The position numbers and the translations under genes were made by a program. Below, in pieces: positions 54,495 through 64,000 of a stretch of DNA of 64,000 nucleotides. Source of the DNA: Halichondria panicea (lineage: Eukaryota > Porifera > Demospongiae > Suberitida > Halichondriidae); contig NC_087388.1 in the NCBI RefSeq assembly GCF_963675165.1, positions 812,800 through 876,799 of the forward strand, read 5' to 3'. The notes under the pieces are model-generated. The model ran no database searches. It had not been told where the DNA came from and saw nothing but the letters and a program-made list of their open reading frames with translations. Within the stretch, counting starts at the first letter, position 1. Every line of letters begins with the position of its first letter.

Positions 54495-56938
54495 ATGAGC
54501 AGTTTATTTTGGACGACCTTCATTCTTCTACTAACTGTGTGGTGTACTGTTCCATCAGACGCACATATCAGCTGCAATCCACAATCTGACACCATCTGTA
54601 TTTGTCCTCCTGGTTTCTCTGGTGACAACTGTACACAAGATATTGACGAATGCATGACTAAAGACTGTTATGGTCATGGTACTTGTACCAATACTCACGG
54701 CTCCTACAACTGCACCTGTGAGCCAGGCTTCACTGGGGATAACTGTCAGCTCAATATCAACGAGTGTGGTCTAGACTCTCCACCTTACTGCGGTGTGCAT
54801 GCACTATGTGTGGATACATACGGATCCTACACCTGCCATTGCTTGCCTGGCTACATGGGAGAGGACTGCGAAGTGGAGATTGATGAGTGCGAACTCTATG
54901 GCTGTGAAAATGGAGTTTGTACTGATTTAGTGAATGATTTTAGTTGCGATTGTTATACTGGTTGGAATGGAGATAGATGTGAAAATGATATTGACTACTG
55001 TTCCCTCGATCCTTCCATACATGGACCTTGTGACGATCGAGGTGCCATTAGCTGTAACGATGGCAACAGTACGTACACCTGCACCTGTGTGGTGGGCTGG
55101 ACTGGTTACGACTGCTCAGTGGATATCGATGAGTGTGAGATCGGTCTTTGCTTAAATGGAGCTACTTGTATGCACTTTCTATTTGGATATTACATATGCA
55201 TTTGTGCCCCAGGCTACAGTGGATATCGATGTGAAATTGACCTAACTCCTTGTGATCCTGATCCTTGCCGGTACGATAGTTCCTGTCTAAATGAACAAAC
55301 CTTCCCTGCAAGATACCCTGATGGAGTAGAAGGCGTCCCACTTCTCAGAACTGGTGACTATTATTGTGATTGCTTACCGGGATTCTCTGGCCAAGATTGC
55401 TCCAACGAATGTCCTAGTGAGCCTTGCATGAATGGTGGAGTATGTTTTGACACAGAAGAAAGTTTCATCTGTCAATGTCCTCCCGGATTCAGTGGCCAAC
55501 TTTGTGATGTTGATCTCGACTTCTGCACGCCAACTACCTGTCTAAATGGTGGTGCGTGTGTGGATGGTATTGGGGACTTGTTTACTTGTCAATGTGTGCA
55601 TGGTTTCAACGGGGCCAGGTGTGAGAACGACCTTCCATTTTGTCTCTTCGACTCTTGCAAAAATAACGGTATATGTGTTGAAGGTTTGGGTAATTCAACG
55701 ACGTGTATTTGCCCTGAGGGATTCAGTGGTCAACTTTGTGATGTTGATCTCGACTTCTGCACGCCAACTACCTGTCTAAATGGTGGTATGTGTGTGGATG
55801 GTGTTGGGGACTTGTTTACTTGTCAATGTGTGCATGGTTTCAACGGGACCAGGTGTGAGAACGACCTTCCATTTTGTCGCTTCGACTCTTGCAAAAATAA
55901 CAGTATATGTGTTGAAGGTTTGGGTAATTTAACGACGTGTATTTGCCCTGAGGGATTCAGTGGTCAAGATTGCAGAGAAGACTTAGACTTTTGCACTGAG
56001 TTGACTTGTCGCAACGGTGGTACCTGTGTGGAAGGACTTGGAATTGTTGTGTCTTGTCTCTGTCCCAATGGAACAGTGGGAGAGCACTGTGAGTTGTACT
56101 TGCGTACCAAACTGACAGGTTATGTAAACAACCATATAACTATACTATATTGTTTGCTATTTTCATTTGCTGAAATTCTTTTGCAAGCGTTTGCTGGGGA
56201 TGTTTTCACTTTTAATACAGCAGCAGACATGTAGACAAAACTTAGTATAAGTACGTACTTAGTATTGTTTTGAAAATATTCTATTGTGACAACGATCTAT
56301 TTTAATAGGTGATCTGCCTGATGAAGGGATGAACATTATTGTACTGATAGTGATCATAGTGCTGGCTGTATTCGGACTCTTCTTCCTGGTCTGTTTTATA
56401 GCAACACTTAGTTGCAGTGGATACTGGGACAGGACAAGAAGAAACTGTAAGTTTAACACACATCTAATCTAAGCATAAATGTTACTTGTACATGTATATA
56501 CTACACATGGAAAAAAGCCATTGTTGTGACGTTATTTAAATCAATGCAGCCTATCAAGCGAATAAGTGGACGTTAGAATACCAGCATAAACGAACTCCAG
56601 TAACCATAGCAGCCCTGGAAAACACTGTCGTGCACCTTGAACTAGACTGTAACTATCGTGATACACAACAGTACAGGGACAACCTGAGTCAAAGCAGCTT
56701 CGAGTCTCAGACAGCCATGGTGCAATTCTCACTCAACAGAACTGGCAGTTTGGGCAGCATTTGGAGCAATCTAGTGCGGACACCTTCGACAAGAAGCTAT
56801 CGGTCCCCTTTCGCCAGGAATCCTTCCGCTAGACAAACTGGAGGTGTGGTCAGAGGGGAGGGACAGCTGGGCGATATTGAGAAGGAGGAACTGGCAGATA
56901 TGCTGGAGATGGGAGTGTCCACCTTCAAGCCAACATAG
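54495..56938 (+). CDS. Type I transmembrane protein with 12-13 EGF repeats
   Basis: Exons 54495-56118, 56309-56446 and 56550-56938; 716 residues. The ATG at 54495 gives the signal peptide LFWTTFILLLTVWCTVPSDA. One partial and twelve full EGF modules fill residues ~30-535; the first ones are calcium-binding type (DIDEC...). Modules 8-9 (LDFCTPTTC, LPFCLFDSC) are repeated as 10-11 by a recent 234-bp duplication. Exon 2 encodes the membrane helix (NIIVLIVIIVLAVFGLFFLVCFIATL), and exon 3 a ~130-residue cytoplasmic tail with Ser/Thr/Arg stretches (RTPSTRSYRSPFARNPSAR) and no kinase or ankyrin domain. No DSL module is present, so it is not a Delta/Jagged ligand. Modules 3-4 are closely related to modules 4-5 of the gene upstream. 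A cell-surface adhesion or receptor role is inferred. Confidence 0.88.
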
Positions 56939-57346
56939 CTACAATTCTGGTGAGTTTTATACCATGTTTTTTTGTGCATTTCGTGATTTTGCTATTTGTT
57001 TTTTGCTGCAGGGAGGAAGGATTATTGAAGCAAGCACACAAACACAAACTCATGACTCATGTATCATTGCTGTTCGCATTTTATATTTTAGGTTCAAATT
57101 CATTTGTTTTTGCTAATTAATTTCATAGTATTTATGCCGTTTTGTATATTAATTTATATACCTACCTACATTATTTTTAACGACAACATTGCATGGGGCT
57201 ACACGTAGATAGGAATCACCCATGGAAATTCTGCAAACCAGCCCCACCCCCTTTTATAGCCTTGAGTCCAAGCGACCTTAGATCGAGGCTATCTAAATAA
57301 TAGATGGGCGTGGCTCGTCCACTGAGCTAGCTAGCTAAAGAGATAA
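56939..57346. promoter_or_regulatory. 3' flank of the EGF gene and promoter of DENND11
   Basis: AGCCCCACCCCCTTTTATAGCC at 57239-57260 combines the same CCCCACCCCC box with a TATA-like TTTTATAG, about 95 bp before the DENND11 ATG. Confidence 0.5.
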
Positions 57347-58252
57347 ATGGCGAGTAGAGACGAGGCAAGAATTCCGCTGCTAGCTGGCACTGATGAATAT
57401 GAAGCTTCACAAGAACTACTGGAGGACATTCAAGTAGAGTATGCCATGAGGACGCCTCCCCGGGAAGTGAGCGGGGAGCACCTGACCACTGGAGGGGGGG
57501 ATATAAAGAGGAGAAAGCATTACTCTGGCAGCGAGATGATAGTGGCTGTGTTTGTGGTAGCTTTCGACACTAAGAAAGGTGCATCTCTTGTGTGCATTCA
57601 GATGAGCTACTGTAAACTGATACCCCATGCACCCACACATACGTACATGTACACCCTGAGGCACGTTTATAAGCTATAAAAGTGTAGCAAGTGCTTATTT
57701 ATTTATAAGTATTGTACAACCTGTGTGTTGCTGTCTGTTTGTACAAGCCTGTTTGTACTGTCCCTCCATCTGGAGTGTACATCGAACTATGTTAGCATCT
57801 ATGTTAGCATCATGTGTAGGCCTTGTGTATCAACCATAAATTATGCTGTCAACAGTGGTGTCATGCATGATCACAACCCCCCTCCCTCCCCCAGGAAATC
57901 TGGTGGAGTGGCGCTATCCTGAAGAGGTTCTACTTTCGGGAGTTGAGTTCAAGTCCATGGCCAGTGGTCTACACAACATGCAGAAGGACTTCATGTAAGT
58001 GTGTGGGGGGGGGGGGGGTAATAGAGTTGAGTAGATATTATGCTTTCTATATGTTTCCTTATCATATTATTATATTAGGAAGTCAACTAATGGCGGAGGT
58101 TCCTGTCTAAGCCTAAAATCTCATTGTTACTCATTATCTGTGCATGGTGCAAAAAAGTAACGTGTGATTCCACCGTCTGACACACACATGTGCTAACTAG
58201 AGACTCTTTACGCCTCTCCTTCCCACATATTAACAGAGCTCTTCACCCTCCT

Positions 58253-58289
<37 letters not shown>

Positions 58290-60859
58290 TCTGACAGCTA
58301 CTTCAAGCAGAACCAGTTGTTCGGTCTCAGCTGCTATGTGAAGATCCCGGTGGCCAACCAGGAGGAGAGGGGAGCCAGAATGAAGTGTGTTGGTCTCTTG
58401 GCAGTCGGCTACTCCAACCTTCACCTGCACATGGACTTCCTTCAAAGACAGGCCAGGTAACCTGTAGTACAGAGGAGGTACGACATGAGTACCTTGATTA
58501 GGCTTGGTCACGTGCAAAATTCAACAATAAAGTCATTGCATGTGACTAATTAACTCAATTTCAGCCTAATTGAGGTACACGTGTCGGACCTCCTCTGCCT
58601 GTAATATATAGTGTTGTATGGGGGGGGGAAGTCTGTTTGTTGGTAGAGTTGGCTATGTAACCTATAGTGTACGGGGGGGCGGTCTGTCTGTCTGTTGGTA
58701 TACATGTAGTTGGCTATCCTTTTCCGATTGACCATTTCTGAAACGGTGTCAATAGTATGATTGTGTTGGTGCCAAGAACACACACTCGCTCTGCACTCAT
58801 TAGGTGTTTCCCCAATCAGCCAAACCTTGTGTAAATATCTGTAGTCAACCTGAGGAAATTGAGTTAGCAATCCCAAAAGTGAAAGTTGTTTTCTGTAGTT
58901 GCTACGATAATTATGGTATCATTATGCGCCAGGGTTTCTTTCAGGATTTTGCACAATTGGGTGAAGTATGTCCAAATATTAAGCAAGTGATCGATCAATA
59001 GGAAATTTATATGCTCCAAGCTGGTGACAGAACATTTCTTCGCAGGTTGAATTACGCCAGCTAACCCGCACTGAAGTAAATAATGCTTAGATTAATACAA
59101 ATAGTAGGTTGCACATAGTCACTGATTGTTTTCTGGCCGGCACACTTTGAAGTAAAGCAAATCCCCATTAAACTATTGCATTCCTTGACTGCCCATAACT
59201 TTAGTCTAGAGCTTGTTGCAGAGTTCAAGTTGTTACTTTACCACTCACCCAGGATACTGGTTGAGACTCCTGGCAGCTATGGGTCATTGGAGGAGTACTT
59301 TAGACACTACCGCTCTCCTGCACAAGTACCACACCCACTAACAGGCCCTGAGGCCACCAACTCAGTGGAGGTGAGTGTCACAGCATAGCTGATCTTTTTC
59401 GCCATAATTACTGAGTTCAGAGCTAGCTTGTAACTCTACATATATACCCACATGTTTGCTCTCATTTCTAACCCCCATCCCCCCAGGCCTGTCATCCTTC
59501 TGGTTGCTTCACTACCTACTTGCAGTTCTTTGGTGCCTCCATCTTCGTTCTGTGGAAACTGGCACTTCTCAAGAAGAAGATCATATTCTTCTCACCACCT
59601 CCAGTTGGGGCTCTCTGTCACAGAGGTAATAGATGTGTGGGTGTGTACGGTTGGGGCTCTCTGTCACAGAGGTAATGGATGTGTGGGTGTGTACGGTTGG
59701 GGCTCTCTGTCACAGAGGTAATGGATGTGTGGGTGTGTACGGTTGGGGATCTCTGTCACAGAGGTAATAGATGTGTGGGTGTGTACGGTTGGGGCTCTCT
59801 GTCACAGAGGTACTGTGTGTGTGGGTGTGTACGCACTGTTGTGAATAACTCTACAGGACACTATAATTATATTCAATATTTTCGTAAAATTGCATTTGTA
59901 CATTAATTCACATCCTCAACTCTGTACTATAATCCCGCCCCCTCCACACACACACACACACACAGTGTACTGTACGTGTCTACTGACCTCCCACGTCCTC
60001 CCTAACGACCTCAACACAGAGTGCAACCCTCAGTTCTACGTCAACGTGGCTGACATCGATGCCATGACAACCATGGACTCGTACGTGGCCTGTACAACTG
60101 AGAAGATATTCCAAATCAAGACCCAGCTATACGATGTGTTTGTGGATGGTGAGAGAGTGACCAGTAATCAGGAGAGGATGGACCCACTGCTCAGGGTCAA
60201 CCAGTGCGATGAGCAGAGATATGAGCACTTGAACCATCTGAGGTGAGCTGATAGTTTTTGGGATCACTCGTAGTTGATTTACGTGAGTGTCTTGTCTGTG
60301 TAGGTCGAACCAAAGGATAGCCTCAGGTCGGAGGAGTAGAAATGATGAGCTGGGATTTGCTGAGTAAGCACTGTTTGTACATGCATTCCCTATGATAACT
60401 GTGTAGCGACTAAACTACCACAAACTTGCTTCTCTGTAAACATGTAAATCAATTCAATGCCTGTATAATTTACTCTACCCTCACATGATTTCCCCCGCAC
60501 CCACACCACCCCCTCCCATCACACACACACACACCCTCCTATCACCCACACCACCCCCTCCCATCACCCACACCCTCCCACCACACACACCCCCTCCCAT
60601 CACCCACACACACCCCCTCCCATCACCCACCCACACCCACCCCCACAGGTTCTTCCAGGAGCTCAACTGTCAGATGTTTCGTACGGTGATGGATGCAGCG
60701 AGCAGTGAGGACCATGTGCTCACCATGGAGATGGTGGAGAGTGTGGGACTGGACCCTCTCAAAGACAGACAGTTTCTGACTGAGCTAGCTAGTGTGTACG
60801 ACCTCAACATGACTGTACAGAGGTCCACTAGTTTTGACCTGCTCACTTGTTGCATGTAG
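57347..60859 (+). CDS. DENND11: DENN domain-containing protein 11 (LCHN)
   Basis: Eight exons: 57347-57578, 57895-57994, 58298-58456, 59253-59370, 59487-59625, 59966-60242, 60304-60363, 60649-60859; 431 residues (human 455). Landmarks shared with the LCHN family are IVAVFVVAFDTKKGNLVEW, GVEFKSMASGLH, ERGARMKCVGLL, FFGASIFVLWKLALLKKKI, FSPPPVGALCHRVYC, YVNVADIDAM and SYVACTTEKIF, then GLDPLKDRQFL near the end. DENN proteins act as Rab exchange factors; LCHN itself has been linked to Rab10 and neurite growth. The exon 4 acceptor at 59252 was chosen over an earlier one because it gives the family-like ILVETPGSYGSLEEY join. A MULE-like MITE lies in intron 3 and the exon 5 donor is embedded in a minisatellite. 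Confidence 0.92.
58470..58597. mobile_element. MULE-like MITE, copy C (DENND11 intron 3)
   Basis: 128 bp with ends CAGAGGAGGTACGACA and TGTCGGACCTCCTCTG. Its 9-bp duplication is CCTGTAGTA / CCTGTAATA (one mismatch) at 58461-58469 and 58598-58606. Same family as copies A and B at 3.8-4.3 kb. Confidence 0.85.
59604..59833 (+). repeat. 46-bp minisatellite that duplicates a splice donor (DENND11 exon 5/intron 5)
   Basis: Five copies start at 59604, 59650, 59696, 59742 and 59788. Each contains the last 22 coding bases of exon 5 and its donor (CTGTCACAGAG followed by GTAAT, or GTACT in the last copy), then GTGTGGGTGTGTACG. Confidence 0.95.
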
Positions 60860-61072
60860 TGTGTTGTATGTGTTGTATGTGCATTCTCGTATGTGACATG
60901 TGCTTGTGTATATATATATATTAATAATAACGTGGACTGTTCACTGGTTTTTATCTCATAGTAATGTTAATTGATATCAATAATTATTTATTTTGATCAA
61001 TAATCTCTGACATAATGATATGATACTATAATTAGAACAACACGAGACACTTATTTCCTACACAGCTAATAA
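60860..61072. other. Convergent 3' ends of DENND11 and EMC4, no gene
   Basis: 213 AT-rich bases with a TATATATATATTAATAATAA stretch near 60909. Confidence 0.6.
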
Positions 61073-62592
<1,520 letters not shown>

Positions 62593-62797
62593 TCTCTCTA
62601 AGCAGTGGTGTCAGATATACTGATAGGGGATAGCAGGAACACACACAGCAGACAGAGCTAGAGAAGACTACACAGTTACTTTAGCAATTGGTAATGATCG
62701 CCACATCAAACCAAACAAAAGCAACACCACGTGGACCCCAGCTTTCAGAAAGAGAAGAACAACAGAACAACAAGAACAGAGAGGCTAGCAGGCAGAG
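62593..62797. promoter_or_regulatory. Bidirectional promoter region, EMC4 / NOP10
   Basis: 205 bp between divergent start codons of two housekeeping genes. No TATA box is apparent. Confidence 0.5.
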
Positions 62798-63381
62798 ATG
62801 CATCTCATGTACTACATGGACGAGCAGGGCAAGAGAATCTACACTCTCAAGGTAATAGAGGTTACCCCATAATCGTTTAGTAGCCACACATAATTGTCAA
62901 TGACCTAGTCTGTCCCTGTTGCTCTGTATAACTGTATAATTATGTATAAATTTTATGTAGATCTAGTCAGGTGTTCCTTCTAGGAACTTCCTGTCAGTAT
63001 GTTTAATTTCTGACGCACAACAATCTATTCACCTTGTGTAAATGTAAACTCATACTGTAAAGCATCGAAAGCATCGATTATATGTCTGATTATCTACTTA
63101 CAGAAAATGTCCCCCTCTACTGGGAAACCAACATCGTCAGCACATCCAGGTACGTGTAGTGTGTACGTGGTCTATCATTGTGTACGCTATGAACAGTGTT
63201 TAATATTTCATAAATTTTTTGCTTTGTATTTTTCTAGAATAACTTGTCACTATTTCTTTCTTACCTCTCCCCCGCCCCTCCAGCTCGATTCTCCCCGGAT
63301 GACAAGTACGCCAGACAAAGGATTATTCTCAAGAAAAGATTCGGACTACTGATAACACAAACTGCACCACGAATTGAATGA
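62798..63381 (+). CDS. NOP10: H/ACA snoRNP protein NOP10
   Basis: Exons 62798-62851, 63104-63149 and 63284-63381; 65 residues (human 64). The sequence follows the family closely: [19 protein letters not shown], then [20 protein letters not shown] and [13 protein letters not shown]10 binds the pseudouridine synthase dyskerin in box H/ACA particles and telomerase. Both introns are GT-AG and the frame is complete. Confidence 0.96.
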
Positions 63382-64000
63382 ACCTTGACCTCCATGTGCA
63401 CAGTATATAAATGTCATAGTGCTGCTGTGTGTTATCATAATTATTGTCCATTGTACATACCATTGTACATGCACTGTCATCGCTTAAATTGTTGGCTTAG
63501 TTCATAATTGGGGCGAATGACAAATGTGTACAAACCACAGCATGACCATATGCATGCATAGATATTAGTATTTATGGACCATGTGTGTGTATGTTGCGGA
63601 TATCATTTTCACTGTTTGAGAGTGACGTAGTATATGAGTACCGTATAACGTGCATGGTTTGTACTAAAACTACCATACCGTATAAGCTCTATTTAAGGCG
63701 CCACATACAAATATTTTCGCTGGTATATAGGTGGCTGTATTCAGAGGTGGAAATTAGTTTTGAGGCTGAGGAAAATAGAGGGCCGCCTTCTAATTGGAGC
63801 TTTTCCAACCTCTAATACGGTTACCTTTACCAGCGTAAATATTTTTATGTGGCGCCTTAAATAGAGCTTATACGGTAGTTGGATACTCCTCTTTATGAAC
63901 TCTTGGTATGTGTTATAGTTTACAGCGCCAGAAAAAATTAATTCCATTTCTGAGTGACGCATCTTTTAAGAACATAAAAAATTGCGTTCAGCCCAGGTCA
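63382..64000. other. 3' flank of NOP10, no gene seen
   Basis: Apart from the MITE at 63678-63875, the stretch is unique AT-rich sequence. No exon of a further gene was recognised before the window ends. Confidence 0.5.
63678..63875. mobile_element. TA-flanked palindromic MITE
   Basis: 198 bp with TIR CCGTATAAGCTCTATTTAAG (continuing through GCGCCACAT) and its exact complement at the right, between TA dinucleotides. The first bases (CCGTATA) are shared with the nested MITE of MCM4 intron 8, so they may use the same transposase. Confidence 0.88.

Noticed and set aside
54495-56938. Notch ligand (Delta/Jagged) or Notch receptor
   Set aside because: There is no DSL module, no LNR repeats and no ankyrin domain; only EGF modules, one membrane helix and a short tail.

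Overview
This window is nuclear DNA from an animal. Genes have many short GT-AG introns. The products are metazoan: a ciliary RPGRIP1L-type protein, a four-WH2 Spire, and a Reeler/EGF/laminin-G/Kazal matrix protein. Small inverted-repeat transposons and CA/CT microsatellites are frequent. An early-branching marine invertebrate, most likely a sponge, fits best. That placement is an inference from gene content and cannot be proved here. All exon models below were built by hand; in each complete model the exon phases sum to a multiple of three.

Layout, left to right: C-terminal part of an RPGRIP1L-like gene (+, 1-1708); two-thioredoxin PDI with an ERp29c/D domain (+, 1891-6154); unrecognised 153-residue protein (-, 6805-7878); unrecognised secreted protein with dibasic sites (+, 8540-9803); ENTR1/SDCCAG3-like (-, 10048-12898); AGXT2 aminotransferase (+, 13095-17645); secreted C45/penicillin acyltransferase-type hydrolase (-, 17871-21311); MCM4 (+, 21454-34292), whose intron 8 holds a 5.4 kb repeat array; MsrA with an in-frame TGA at the catalytic position and a SECIS-like hairpin in its 3' UTR, read as a selenoprotein (-, 34759-36584); intronless membrane-anchored nucleoside-hydrolase-like protein (+, 36788-38047); Spire (+, 38200-43549); 2445-residue Reeler-37xEGF-LamG-LamG-Kazal protein (+, 44471-53896); single-pass EGF receptor-like protein (+, 54495-56938); DENND11/LCHN (+, 57347-60859); EMC4 (-, 61073-62592); NOP10 (+, 62798-63381).

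Genes are packed tightly. Four head-to-head pairs have start codons only about 140-210 bp apart (ENTR1/AGXT2, C45/MCM4, MsrA/nucleoside hydrolase, EMC4/NOP10), which suggests shared bidirectional promoters. There is no pathway operon. The nearest thing to a functional cluster is the adjacent pair of EGF-repeat genes at 44-57 kb, which share one unusual EGF block and similar TATA promoters.

Mobile DNA is mostly short non-autonomous DNA elements. One MULE-like MITE family has TIR CAGAGGAGGT and clear 9-bp target duplications. Several TA-flanked MITEs are present, along with large foldback elements. No LTR element, LINE, retrovirus, tRNA, rRNA or CRISPR array was recognised. The strongest finding is the Sec-type MsrA with its SECIS candidate.
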